Shown here piece after piece: positions 54,062 to 63,158 of a DNA stretch of 64,000 nt (positions are counted from its first letter, which is position 1; each line of letters opens with the position of its first letter). The notes under the pieces are model-generated. The model saw only the letters and a program-made list of their open reading frames with translations, did no database searches and was not told the origin of the DNA. A program made the position numbers and the translations under genes. This DNA comes from Flavobacterium piscinae (GTDB lineage: Bacteria > Bacteroidota > Bacteroidia > Flavobacteriales > Flavobacteriaceae), in contig NZ_SBKQ01000004.1 in NCBI RefSeq assembly GCF_004122145.1, forward strand, positions 186,001 through 250,000, in the 5' to 3' direction.

Positions 54062-54907
54062 ATGAATTTTTCAAAAGAACCGTATCTTAAAGTTACAGAT
54101 TTTTCCGTTTCAGGAGAACAATTTGAATTGTTGATAGACGAAGACCTCCAATTATTAAAAACCTATCCGCCACCAGCAATTTCGGATTTGCCGAATTATT
54201 ATGAAAGTGATGATTACATCTCGCACACCGATAGTAAGCGTTCTTTGTTTGAAAAAGTATATCATTTTATCAAACGAAAAGCAATTCGTGACAAAGTCAG
54301 TTTGATTGATTATTGGAGTGGTGAAAAAGGAAGTGTTTTAGATATTGGTTCCGGTACGGGTGATTTTCTGGCAGAAGCCAAATTACAAAAATGGAAAGCC
54401 GTTGGAATGGAGCCCAGTGAAAAAGCAAAGTCACTTGCAAAACGAAAAGGAATTTGCATTATTGATACATATGCGGAATTAGAAGACAATTATTTTGATG
54501 TTATAACGATGTGGCATGTTTTAGAACATGTACCCGATTTAGATTTTCAGATTAAAGAATTAAAACGCTTAATAAAACCGGATGGTGTAATTTTTATTGC
54601 AGTCCCAAATTATAAATCGTATGACGCAAGACATTACGGAAAATTTTGGGCGGCATATGATGTGCCTAGACATCTTTGGCATTTTTCTAAAACAACCATG
54701 CAAAAGCTATTTGCTCAAGAAAATCTAAAGCTTGTAAAAGTTTTACCCATGTGGTTTGATAGTTTTTATGTAAGTTTATTGTCAGAAAAATACAAAACCG
54801 GAAAAATGAATCCCTGGAAAGCGTTTTGGATTGGTCTTACATCCAATTTAAAAGGTAAAAAGAGTTTAGAATATTCCTCACACATTTATATCTTTAAAAA
54901 CAGTTAA
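54062..54907 (+). CDS. Class I SAM-dependent methyltransferase
   Basis: A 281-residue methyltransferase. Its N-terminal segment (about 1-80) carries LLKTYPPPAISDLPNYYESDDYISH, typical of a Bacteroidetes subfamily next to mnmG. The SAM loop is VLDIGSGTGDFLAEA near residues 98-112, then VGMEPSEKAKSLAKRKG and FDVITMWHVLEHVPD. The ending is YSSHIYIFKN. The substrate is unknown. It follows mnmG after a 126-base gap holding parS site 3, and probably shares the mnmG transcript. Confidence 0.88.
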   Translation: MNFSKEPYLKVTDFSVSGEQFELLIDEDLQLLKTYPPPAISDLPNYYESDDYISHTDSKRSLFEKVYHFIKRKAIRDKVSLIDYWSGEKGSVLDIGSGTGDFLAEAKLQKWKAVGMEPSEKAKSLAKRKGICIIDTYAELEDNYFDVITMWHVLEHVPDLDFQIKELKRLIKPDGVIFIAVPNYKSYDARHYGKFWAAYDVPRHLWHFSKTTMQKLFAQENLKLVKVLPMWFDSFYVSLLSEKYKTGKMNPWKAFWIGLTSNLKGKKSLEYSSHIYIFKNS

Positions 54908-55088
54908 ATAATCATTTTAAGACCTTTTTTGGGGCTATTTCTTCAATGAACATCTCTTATGTCAATTCAGATCTATTAATTGATTTAATCGATTTTAACA
55001 CACCAAAACCAAATAAATTTTAGTTATTTACTGTTTAAAAACCATTGTAATTTCTTATACTGACAATATTTTGAAAATGTTTTTCAAA

Positions 55089-55119
55089 TTTGCCAATTAA
55101 ATAGGAATTACTACTTTTA
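55089..55119 (+). promoter_or_regulatory. Candidate promoter for the OmpH/Skp gene
   Basis: TTTG (55089-55092), 19 bases, then TACTTTTA (55112-55119) fits the Flavobacterium -33/-7 arrangement with one mismatch. It lies 28 bases before the ATG in a gap of 240 bases that holds nothing else I can see. Confidence 0.5.
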
Positions 55120-55147
55120 CCAAAATTTTATAAATCAGACAATCATA

Positions 55148-55735
55148 ATGAAAAAATCAATTTTAGTTTTCGGCTTACTTTTGGCCATGGCATCGTGTGA
55201 AAAAGCAACCGAGCAAAAAGATTTCAAAACAGCTTATGTAGATACTTCAAAACTTTTAGAGGAGTATACAGAAGCAAAAGATATAGAAGAAAAATATAAA
55301 TCGAAAGGCGAAGAAATGGGCAAGCAATTGGAAGCTGAAGTCGTTCGATTTCGATCTGAAGCGGCAGCATTTCAAAAAAATGCTCAAACCTATGGTCCAC
55401 AATGGGCTCAACAAAAAGGAGCTGAACTGCAACAAAAAGAACAAGAATTGTCTTATGCTCAACAGGCTATTTTACGTCAATTGCAAGATGAAAGTGGCAA
55501 AGAAATGGATAGCTTGGTGAAAGATGTTAAAAAATTTATTAAAGATTACGGGAAAGAAAAAGGATATAATTATATTTATGGAACGGGCGACGCAGCAACT
55601 GTTTTATACGCTAAAGATGAATATGATATCACCAATGAAATCATTAAATTATTGAATGAGAAGTACAAATCATCTTCTTCAGATGACAAAAAAGATGAAA
55701 AAGCAGAAACCAAAGTTGATTCTACTAAAAAGTAA
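55148..55735 (+). CDS. OmpH/Skp family lipoprotein chaperone
   Basis: This 195-residue Skp-like protein has signal peptide and lipobox MKKSILVFGLLLAMASC-E, so it is a predicted lipoprotein, unlike soluble periplasmic Skp. The mature part begins TAYVDTSKLLEEYTEAKDIE, the standard OmpH opening, runs through a long Glu/Gln/Lys coiled-coil (about 45-125), and closes with the beta-strand segment YNYIYGTGDAATVLYAKDEYDIT. A Lys/Asp/Ser-rich tail follows. It likely holds outer-membrane proteins in transit. An intrinsic terminator follows. Confidence 0.88.
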   Translation: MKKSILVFGLLLAMASCEKATEQKDFKTAYVDTSKLLEEYTEAKDIEEKYKSKGEEMGKQLEAEVVRFRSEAAAFQKNAQTYGPQWAQQKGAELQQKEQELSYAQQAILRQLQDESGKEMDSLVKDVKKFIKDYGKEKGYNYIYGTGDAATVLYAKDEYDITNEIIKLLNEKYKSSSSDDKKDEKAETKVDSTKK

Positions 55736-55755
55736 GTTTCGATTTACAATTAACT

Positions 55756-55778
55756 AAACCTCTCTATTCGGGAGGTTT
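55756..55778 (+). terminator. Intrinsic terminator of the OmpH/Skp gene
   Basis: AAACCTCTC pairs with GGGAGGTTT (one T-G wobble) around a 5-base loop, followed by T's. Confidence 0.85.
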
Positions 55779-55874
55779 TTTTATTTTGCTTAAATTCAAA
55801 AATTGAAAATTCAGAACAAGACTTTCGTCATTAATCAAAAATTTGTACTTTCACACATTTAAACTCAACGCCAC

Positions 55875-58151
55875 ATGGAAATTACAAACGATGCACGCCA
55901 AGTCTTGCAATTTATCAATCAAACGCAACGCTCTATTTTTCTAACCGGAAAAGCAGGAACAGGAAAAACTACCTTGTTGCGAAAAATCATTCAAACAACT
56001 CACAAAAACACAGTAGTGGTAGCTCCAACAGGAATAGCTGCTTTAAACGCAGGCGGTGTTACCATTCACTCCATGTTTCAGCTGCCTTTTGGAGGTTTTA
56101 TACCTGAATTTATAACCGGTTCAAGCCTATCGCAACACCAAAAATTTGAGACTAAAAACACCTTAGTGAAGCATTTCAAAATGAGCGGACAAAAAAAAGC
56201 AGTGATGCTTAATATGGAATTACTCATTATTGACGAAGTCAGCATGCTTAGAGCCGATCTATTGGATGCAATCGATTTTATGTTGCGAAAAGTTCGTCGG
56301 AAAGACATTCCTTTTGGTGGAGTGCAAGTACTTTTTATTGGCGATTTATTGCAATTGCCACCCGTTGTTAAAAACGAGGAATGGCAAGTTTTACGCAACT
56401 ATTACCGAGGGATTTTCTTTTTTAACGCCAAAGTTATTTTGGAAAAACCGCCCTTATACATTGAATTATCAAAGATTTTTCGTCAAACGGATGATCGTTT
56501 TATTTCGGTGTTAAATAATCTTCGCAACAACACCATTACACAACAGGATATGATGGTGTTAAATGATTTTGTAAAACCCAATTTCGATATCAAAGCCAAT
56601 AAAGGTTACATTACACTAACCACGCACAATGCCAAAGCCGATTCGATAAATGCTGAATCGTTAGAAGAATTAGAAGGAAAATGTTACCGATACAAACCTG
56701 AAGTAGTAGGGGATTTTCCTGAAAAAATTTATCCGGTCGAAGAAGTTTTACAACTGAAAGTGGGTGCTCAAATTATGTTTATTAAAAACGATTTGTCTCC
56801 CGAAAAAAATTATTTTAATGGAAAAATGGGTTTTATTAAATCCTTATCTGAAGCCGAAATTATTGTGCATTTTCCCGAAGAAAATAAAACCATTGAAGTG
56901 GAGAAATATGAATGGAAAAACATTCGTTATTCGGTAAACGAAAATACTAAAGAAATTGATGAAGAAACCATGGGAACGTTTGTTCATTATCCGATAAAGT
57001 TAGCATGGGCAATCACGGTGCATAAAAGCCAAGGACTAACTTTTGATAAAGCCGTTTTGGATGTTTCGCAAGTATTTCTGCCCGGTCAAGCCTATGTGGC
57101 ACTTTCGCGTTTGCGTTCGTTGGAAGGTTTAATTTTATTAAAACCGATTCAAATGAACGGCATTTCCAATGATCAAGAAGTGATGCAATATGCTGAAAAT
57201 AAAGCGGATGAAGAAACCATCGTGACTGCATTACAGAAAGAAACGCAACAGTTTATACTTCATTACATTAAAAACAGTTTCGATTGGGAAGCCATTACAC
57301 AAGATTGGCGAAACCATCGATTTAGTTATCATACCGATGCTGAAAAATCGGAGAAATCAAAGCAACAAAAATGGGCAGAAACGCAAGAACAAAAAGTGGC
57401 TTTATTAGAAGAACCTGCAAAAAAATTTAGACATCAATTAGACAAACTTTTTCACGCCGATGATGTCAATATTCCTTTTATTGCGGAAAGAGTGAAAGCA
57501 GCCAAAGATTATTTTCTTCCAAAATGGAATGAAATTATGTTTGATTTACTTTTGAAAATGGAAGAGATCAAACGTAAAAAAAGAGTCAAAGAATTCTACA
57601 CAGAGTTGAGTGAATTAGAAGAAGGAACTTTAAAAACGATTCTTCAATTATTTAAAGCCGTTAAAATGGTGGAGGTTTTAGCTGAAGGAAAGGAAATAAA
57701 CAAAGAAAATTTAACTTCCAATGAAATTCAAAATTACAGAAGTATTTTGATTGAAAATGTGGAAGAACATTATAAAACGATCAACAAAGCCTTAATTGAT
57801 GAGGTGGAAGAATCTGATTTTGACCCACATCATTACACTCTCAAAAAGAAAAAAACAAAAGAACCAAAGAAATCAACGGTTCAAGAAACCTACGAACTTT
57901 GGCAACAACACAATTCTATTCAAGACATAGCAAAAATTAGAGTATTAACACCACAAACGATTCAAGGCCATTTAGCGAAGTTGATTGAAGCGAAAACCAT
58001 TTCTATTGAAGAGGTGTTGCCGGAAGACAAAATAAACGAATTGGCAGCCGCATTTGAAGGCTATAACAAAGAATCATTAAACACTTTAAAAGAACAAGTT
58101 GGCGAAAAGTTTACTTGGGGGGAATTAAGGATGTTTAAAGCAAGTTTGTAG
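55875..58151 (+). CDS. PIF1-like SF1 helicase with C-terminal helix-turn-helix domain
   Basis: This 758-residue protein has Walker A GKAGTGKT at 25-32, VVVAPTGIAALNAGGVTIHS (motif Ia, PIF1-type), LLIIDEVSMLRADLLDAID (motif II), FIGDLLQLPPV (motif III), and the UvrD_C_2-like end TVHKSQGLTFDKAVLDVS...YVALSRLRS. Residues from about 480 are helical. The end (about 665-758) is an HTH_40/RQC-like domain: YELWQQHNSIQDIAKIR, LTPQTIQGHLAKLIEAK. PIF1 enzymes unwind G-quadruplexes and replication-blocking structures. The combination with HTH_40 is, from memory, usual in Bacteroidetes. Confidence 0.9.
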   Translation: MEITNDARQVLQFINQTQRSIFLTGKAGTGKTTLLRKIIQTTHKNTVVVAPTGIAALNAGGVTIHSMFQLPFGGFIPEFITGSSLSQHQKFETKNTLVKHFKMSGQKKAVMLNMELLIIDEVSMLRADLLDAIDFMLRKVRRKDIPFGGVQVLFIGDLLQLPPVVKNEEWQVLRNYYRGIFFFNAKVILEKPPLYIELSKIFRQTDDRFISVLNNLRNNTITQQDMMVLNDFVKPNFDIKANKGYITLTTHNAKADSINAESLEELEGKCYRYKPEVVGDFPEKIYPVEEVLQLKVGAQIMFIKNDLSPEKNYFNGKMGFIKSLSEAEIIVHFPEENKTIEVEKYEWKNIRYSVNENTKEIDEETMGTFVHYPIKLAWAITVHKSQGLTFDKAVLDVSQVFLPGQAYVALSRLRSLEGLILLKPIQMNGISNDQEVMQYAENKADEETIVTALQKETQQFILHYIKNSFDWEAITQDWRNHRFSYHTDAEKSEKSKQQKWAETQEQKVALLEEPAKKFRHQLDKLFHADDVNIPFIAERVKAAKDYFLPKWNEIMFDLLLKMEEIKRKKRVKEFYTELSELEEGTLKTILQLFKAVKMVEVLAEGKEINKENLTSNEIQNYRSILIENVEEHYKTINKALIDEVEESDFDPHHYTLKKKKTKEPKKSTVQETYELWQQHNSIQDIAKIRVLTPQTIQGHLAKLIEAKTISIEEVLPEDKINELAAAFEGYNKESLNTLKEQVGEKFTWGELRMFKASL

Positions 58152-58176
58152 GTTTTATCTTTTATTATGAAACAGC

Positions 58177-58560
58177 CTAATTCAACCAATACACCGCCAG
58201 AACTGCCGGAATAAAGTAAATGACAATCGTTCTGGCACCGTCATAATCTTTGGCTAAACGTTGTCCGAAAAGTAAAAAAAGCAACGTTACACAACTCATG
58301 ATAGCGGCATAAAAACCATATTCTCGGTTGCCGTTATACAACAATTGAATCATGCCGGCAATGGCTAAAATTACGGTGACTAATTCTAAAAGCAATACAA
58401 AAGCCAAGGCTTGTGCAACCATATTTTTGATAATCGTTTTAGAAAAATGTTCTTTTAACCAAGCTAAATTGTCTTTCCAATAAAACAATTTATCATAACC
58501 GGATTGCAAAAAAGTAACAGTCAAAAGAAGCAAAATCAGAAAAGAAGCAGGATTGTTCAT
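58177..58560 (-). CDS. DoxX-like family membrane protein
   Basis: A 127-residue protein of four membrane helices. The DoxX-type opening LLLTVTFLQSGYDKLFYWKDN is followed by helices near 45-70, 78-100 and 105-124, with GQRLAKDYDGAR in the last loop. DoxX-like proteins are of uncertain function, sometimes linked to quinone or thiosulfate metabolism. It starts four bases after the holB stop and is probably co-transcribed with it, convergent to the helicase gene. Confidence 0.8.
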   Translation of the reverse strand: MNNPASFLILLLLTVTFLQSGYDKLFYWKDNLAWLKEHFSKTIIKNMVAQALAFVLLLELVTVILAIAGMIQLLYNGNREYGFYAAIMSCVTLLFLLFGQRLAKDYDGARTIVIYFIPAVLAVYWLN

Positions 58561-58564
58561 GCGT

Positions 58565-59713
58565 TTATTTTTTATGAATTAAACGGGTTAATTTAATTGA
58601 TAAATCGGTTAAAATAATCTTCGCATTGCCATTGCGTTCAATGTGATACATGGCATCGTTAAGCTCTTGATAAATTGACAGGATATTATTTCCATTGACA
58701 AAAGGTGCAAAATTTTCGAGTTTAAATTTTTCAACTTTTGGTTCCAAATAAACCAATGAAGTGGCTTGATAATTCAACAATAATGCTTGACGGAACATTT
58801 CAATACAAAATGATAAAAATTTCTTTTGTGTTTCACGACCTAGTTTGGCAATTTCCTCACTCCAAGCAATCAATTCTTGAATAGCAGCAGCGTTTCCTTT
58901 GGCTTTAAAGGCAGCACGAACCCAAAGCACAAACCATTGTTCAAAAGGTAAATCTTCGTTATCGTCGCTCAATAATTTCAACGCTTTGTTGTAATTTCCT
59001 TGTGCTTGATGAGCAATTTTTGCAGCTACTTTCGGGTCAAGTTGTTGCCTTTCAATCAAAGCTTCGGCAATTATATTTTCAGGTAAACCATTAAAATCCA
59101 ACACCTGACAACGAGAACGAATGGTTTGAATCAAATCTTCTTCTTTTTCAGTAATCAAGATAAAAACAGTTTTGTCGGTGGGTTCTTCTAATATTTTTAA
59201 AAGTTTATTGGAAGCGGCGATGTTCATTTTATCAGCCATCCAAATAATCATCACTTTATAGCCCCCTTCATAGGCTTTCAGTGAAAGTGTTTTCACAATT
59301 TCTTGAGCATCATCCACACGAATTTCTCCTTGTTTGTTTTCAACACCCAAAATTTTAAACCAATCAAACAAACCACCGTAACAGTTTTCATTTAAAAAAC
59401 TTCGCCAATCTTGAATAAAATCAATGCTTTTGGGTTTCGATTTTACATCTTCAGTAGTTACCGTTGGATAAATAAAATGTAAATCCGGATGAGCAAAATG
59501 TTGAAATTTGAGGTTGCAAGCATCGTTTCCACCGGTATTTTCATTTCCGGTATTATAGCAAAGAAGGTATTGTGCATAAGCAATAGCCATAGCCAATGTT
59601 CCGGAACCTTCTGGCCCAACAAAAAGTTGTGCATGCGGAATACGACCCAGTTGTACACTTCGGGTTAAATGATTTTTGATATGCTCTTGGCCTAATATTT
59701 GTCTGAATTGCAT
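58565..59713 (-). CDS. holB: DNA polymerase III subunit delta'
   Basis: This 382-residue clamp-loader subunit opens with MQFRQILGQEHIKNHL and IPHAQLFVGPEGSGTLAMAI. The P-loop lacks the usual lysine (GPEGSGTL at 33-40), as expected for a delta' subunit that does not hydrolyse ATP. The zinc-type cysteines are partly present (CYNTGNENTGGNDACNL). ADKMNIAASNKLLKILEEP and the SRC motif in IQTIRSRCQVL are diagnostic. A TAnnTTTG element ends only five bases before the ATG, which points to a leaderless transcript. Confidence 0.93.
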   Translation of the reverse strand: MQFRQILGQEHIKNHLTRSVQLGRIPHAQLFVGPEGSGTLAMAIAYAQYLLCYNTGNENTGGNDACNLKFQHFAHPDLHFIYPTVTTEDVKSKPKSIDFIQDWRSFLNENCYGGLFDWFKILGVENKQGEIRVDDAQEIVKTLSLKAYEGGYKVMIIWMADKMNIAASNKLLKILEEPTDKTVFILITEKEEDLIQTIRSRCQVLDFNGLPENIIAEALIERQQLDPKVAAKIAHQAQGNYNKALKLLSDDNEDLPFEQWFVLWVRAAFKAKGNAAAIQELIAWSEEIAKLGRETQKKFLSFCIEMFRQALLLNYQATSLVYLEPKVEKFKLENFAPFVNGNNILSIYQELNDAMYHIERNGNAKIILTDLSIKLTRLIHKK

Positions 59714-59717
59714 AAAG

Positions 59718-59725
59718 CAAATATA
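59718..59725 (-). promoter_or_regulatory. Candidate -7 promoter element for holB (leaderless)
   Basis: The minus strand reads TATATTTG, and its last base is five bases upstream of the ATG at 59713. A start of transcription at the usual distance would fall on or within one or two bases of the start codon. Confidence 0.45.
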
Positions 59726-59875
59726 ATTGATTTTTTGCCTCTGATTCGCTTTGTTTTTGAGTAATTTATAATTGAATTTTTATAAGATCAAGTTAAAATA
59801 CTTTGTTTGTATGAAAAAAGAAACCATTTTTAACACTTTAATCGATAAAAAATGCGTTTTGTCGTGAGTCTTTAG

Positions 59876-59883
59876 TACCTTTG
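59876..59883 (+). promoter_or_regulatory. Candidate -7 promoter element for the hybrid SprB-N/SprD-C gene
   Basis: TACCTTTG matches TAnnTTTG, 42 bases before the ATG at 59926. Confidence 0.5.
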
Positions 59884-59925
59884 AGCCCAAATTAGTTGTC
59901 CCAAATCTAAATTGCTCCATGCAAA

Positions 59926-61791
59926 ATGAGTAAGCTTATGAATCGAAAAAGATGTAAAAATTTATTTTTATTACTTTTTATGTCTGTCAGTTGGTGCCAT
60001 GCTCAAATGGCTATTCCTTTTAAAGAGCGATACAAAGTGAATGTAAAAGGCGACATGGCTATTATAGCCAATTCTATCTTAAACCGAATTGATAAAAAAA
60101 ATTCGCCAAACGATCCGTATAACGACCAAAGTATTGATGCCATTACCAACGACGAAATCGATATGGAATACATTGATATTGACGACGATAATCAAACTTT
60201 TTCATCCAGTAGTGCCGCATTATTTCAAAAAGAAGAAGCCTCCAAAAAAATAATTTATGCCGGAATATATTGGTCTGCCACTTACAAATACGAAAGCGGA
60301 TATAAAAAAGGAGAAGACAAGTTTGTTGCTTTTGACAAAACTAGAGAGTCTTTTGAAGAGATATTGGTAAAATTTCCTGATCAAAAAGAGTACAAAACAA
60401 TCAAAGGTGAAATTATTTTTGATGGATTAAAAAATAAAAAGTTTAAAGATGCCGCCCCCTATGCAGTATATGCAGATATTACCCAGCAAGTTCAAGAACT
60501 TGGAAACCCTTTCGGATTTTATACAGTTGCAAATGTAAGAGCCACTCAAGGTACGCTTATAGGTGGTTCTGCTGCAGGTTGGACCATGATTTTTGTGTTT
60601 GAAGACTTATCCATGAGTGAAAAGTTTATTGTTTCAAATGATGGATTCGCTGGGGCTTCAAGTGAAAGTGTAAATGTTGTTTTCAAAGGATTTAAAACCT
60701 TGCCCGAAGGAAATGTTCATGTAAAATTGGCCGGTGCAGCCTTAGAGGGTGATTTTAAAGTGGATGGCGATTTGTTTATGTTTGGTTCAACCAAAAATAA
60801 AGATTTTACTAACGTTAAAACCATTACAAGACGTTACAGTAATTTTTTTGACAGTTCAATCACCATTGAAGACGAACAATTTAGGTACCGGATTCCCGAC
60901 AGTAAAAACACCTTGGGTTATGATTCGTTTTTAACCACTTTATCAAATTATAACAATCGTTTTGTCGGAAATAATTTAGATGAAGCGACGGTTCGATTTA
61001 AGTCATCCGGTGATGTGTTTTATCTTTTTTTTAGTGCAATGGCTATCGAAACTAAACCCTTAAAAGAAGCTCAAGAGGATAATACTAAATTAGTTTACCA
61101 AGATGATAAATTCAAAATAGTAGATAAATCTACGAACAAGGAAGTTGTTCAAAACCAACCTTTACAAGGTTCAGACGATACTTTATTGGCACTAAAGGCA
61201 AAAGAGGCTTTTGTCAAAGAAACTTTAGAAAACCCAAAAGAGATTGTTGAGAAAACTCAAAATAAATCTGTAGAAAAAGAAATACAACAAGACTCAAAAC
61301 CGATTGGAGACTCAAAACCTGAAACTAAAAAAGAAATTGCAGTCAAACCCATAGATACAACCCCAAAAAAAGAAACCGTTGTTAAAAAAGAGGAGCCTAA
61401 AACATCAATAAAAAATGAAGTTTCTACTCAAACTCAATCAGCTGAACCACAACCCAAACCCGTTCTGGCTGTTTCTGATACACTAAAAACCGCAACTCCA
61501 AAAGAAAATGAAGAGTTGGAAATAGAAGTATTAAACGACATCGATTCTCCCAAAGGTTATTATTTAGTGGTCAATGTTTTTAATGAAAGAGTGAATGCTG
61601 CCCGGTTTATGAAAAGTTTGCGTGACAATGGACTCGACCCTAATTATTTTACAAATCCGGCAAACAATTATATGTATGTATACCTCGATTATGTCTCAAC
61701 CAAACAAGAAGCCGAAAAACTTATCGAAAATAAATTAAATAATTCATACACCGAAGAAATGTGGATTTTGATAGTAAACATGAATAAATAA
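59926..61791 (+). CDS. Hybrid protein: SprB-type N-terminal domain plus SprD-type SPOR-like C-terminal domain
   Basis: A 621-residue exported protein. Its signal peptide runs about residues 5-27 (an ATG at 59938 is an equally good start). Residues about 28-390 match the N-terminal domain of the 3746-residue adhesin: YIDIDDD, TFSSSSAAL, IIYAGIYWSATY, GEIIFDG, YTVANVRATQG, DGFAG, LEGD, NTLGYD. A Lys/Glu/Pro-rich linker (about 400-540) follows. Residues 544-621 match the C-terminus of the SprD-like protein: GYYLVVNVFNERVNAARF, NPANNYMYVYL, ending NMNK. There is no T9SS sorting domain, so it probably stays in the periplasm. It may bridge peptidoglycan and surface adhesin machinery. It is monocistronic upstream of pgk. 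Confidence 0.75.
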   Translation: MSKLMNRKRCKNLFLLLFMSVSWCHAQMAIPFKERYKVNVKGDMAIIANSILNRIDKKNSPNDPYNDQSIDAITNDEIDMEYIDIDDDNQTFSSSSAALFQKEEASKKIIYAGIYWSATYKYESGYKKGEDKFVAFDKTRESFEEILVKFPDQKEYKTIKGEIIFDGLKNKKFKDAAPYAVYADITQQVQELGNPFGFYTVANVRATQGTLIGGSAAGWTMIFVFEDLSMSEKFIVSNDGFAGASSESVNVVFKGFKTLPEGNVHVKLAGAALEGDFKVDGDLFMFGSTKNKDFTNVKTITRRYSNFFDSSITIEDEQFRYRIPDSKNTLGYDSFLTTLSNYNNRFVGNNLDEATVRFKSSGDVFYLFFSAMAIETKPLKEAQEDNTKLVYQDDKFKIVDKSTNKEVVQNQPLQGSDDTLLALKAKEAFVKETLENPKEIVEKTQNKSVEKEIQQDSKPIGDSKPETKKEIAVKPIDTTPKKETVVKKEEPKTSIKNEVSTQTQSAEPQPKPVLAVSDTLKTATPKENEELEIEVLNDIDSPKGYYLVVNVFNERVNAARFMKSLRDNGLDPNYFTNPANNYMYVYLDYVSTKQEAEKLIENKLNNSYTEEMWILIVNMNK

Positions 61792-61834
61792 TCGAAACAT
61801 GATTATTATCAAACCATTTTAAATTCTAAAATTT

Positions 61835-61842
61835 TATATTTG
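61835..61842 (+). promoter_or_regulatory. Candidate -7 promoter element for pgk
   Basis: TATATTTG matches TAnnTTTG, 31 bases before the pgk ATG. Confidence 0.55.
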
Positions 61843-61873
61843 TCTTTAAAATTAAACAACAAAACAAAAAATC

Positions 61874-63061
61874 ATGAAAACGTTATTCGACTTCAATTTT
61901 AAGAATAAAAAAGCTTTAATCCGAGTAGATTTTAATGTTCCCTTGGATGAAAATTTCAATGTAACGGATGTCAATAGAATTGAAGGAGCAAAACCAACCA
62001 TTGATAAAATTTTGGCCGATGGCGGAAGCGTGATTTTAATGTCACACCTAGGAAGACCTAAAGGGGTAGAAGAAAAATATTCACTTAAACATATCGTTAC
62101 CAAAACAGAAGAAGTGCTGGGGGTTCCTGTAAAGTTTGCTACTGATTGCATCGGAAGTATTGCCGAAAAAGCCGCTGCCGATTTAAAACCGGGAGAAGTT
62201 TTATTATTAGAAAACCTTCGTTTTTACAAAGAGGAAGAAGCAGGTGATGTGGAATTTTCAAAAAAATTAGCTTCTTTAGGCGATATTTATGTAAATGACG
62301 CCTTTGGTACAGCCCACAGAGCACATGCTTCTACAACCATTATTGCTCAGTTTTTTCCGAACGATAAATGTTTCGGAACTTTGTTGGCAAAAGAAATTGA
62401 AAGTCTGAATAAGGTTTTAAAAGACAGTGAAAGACCGGTAACAGCCATTTTGGGTGGTTCAAAAGTGTCCTCCAAAATTACCGTAATTGAAAATATATTA
62501 GACAAAGTTGACCATATGATTATTGGTGGCGGAATGACATTTACTTTTGTGAAAGCCTTAGGTGGAAACGTTGGTGATTCGATTTGTGAAGAGGATAAAA
62601 TGCAATTGGCATTGGATATTTTACATTTAGCAAAAGAAAAAAATGTACACATCCACATTCCGGTTGATGTAGTGGCTGCCGATGCTTTTTCAAACGATGC
62701 CAAAACGCAGATTGTTGATGTTCGTGAGATTCCGAATGGATGGCAAGGTCTTGATGCTGGACCAAAATCTTTGGAAAACTTTAAAGAAGTTATTATGAAT
62801 TCAAAAACGATTTTATGGAATGGTCCTATAGGTGTTTTTGAAATGGAAACTTTTGCAAAAGGCACAATCACATTAGGAAATTATATTGCAGAAGCAACTG
62901 CAAACGGTGCTTTTTCACTTGTTGGCGGTGGAGATTCGGTAGCAGCCGTAAAACAATTCGGTTTAGAACCAAAAATGAGTTATGTGTCAACCGGAGGAGG
63001 AGCAATGTTGGAAATGCTTGAAGGAAGAACCTTACCGGGCATCGCCGCAATTTTGGATTAA
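61874..63061 (+). CDS. pgk: Phosphoglycerate kinase
   Basis: A 395-residue glycolytic enzyme that transfers phosphate between 1,3-bisphosphoglycerate and ADP. The diagnostic stretch [20 protein letters not shown] is at the start. [24 protein letters not shown] and [13 protein letters not shown] follow in the substrate domain. GGSKVSSKI, the GGGM hinge, [13 protein letters not shown] and [13 protein letters not shown] complete the nucleotide domain. The length is normal. It has its own promoter and is followed, after 97 bases, by the transglycosylase gene. Confidence 0.98.
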   Translation: MKTLFDFNFKNKKALIRVDFNVPLDENFNVTDVNRIEGAKPTIDKILADGGSVILMSHLGRPKGVEEKYSLKHIVTKTEEVLGVPVKFATDCIGSIAEKAAADLKPGEVLLLENLRFYKEEEAGDVEFSKKLASLGDIYVNDAFGTAHRAHASTTIIAQFFPNDKCFGTLLAKEIESLNKVLKDSERPVTAILGGSKVSSKITVIENILDKVDHMIIGGGMTFTFVKALGGNVGDSICEEDKMQLALDILHLAKEKNVHIHIPVDVVAADAFSNDAKTQIVDVREIPNGWQGLDAGPKSLENFKEVIMNSKTILWNGPIGVFEMETFAKGTITLGNYIAEATANGAFSLVGGGDSVAAVKQFGLEPKMSYVSTGGGAMLEMLEGRTLPGIAAILD

Positions 63062-63108
63062 AAATAATTTTTAACAATAAAAAAACAATTTCTGTCGTTT
63101 TACTTAAT

Positions 63109-63116
63109 TATGTTTG
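63109..63116 (+). promoter_or_regulatory. Candidate -7 promoter element for the lytic transglycosylase
   Basis: TATGTTTG matches TAnnTTTG, 42 bases before the ATG at 63159. Confidence 0.45.
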
Positions 63117-63158
63117 TAAAACATAACCAATTGACAAATAAAATATTAACCTGAAAGA

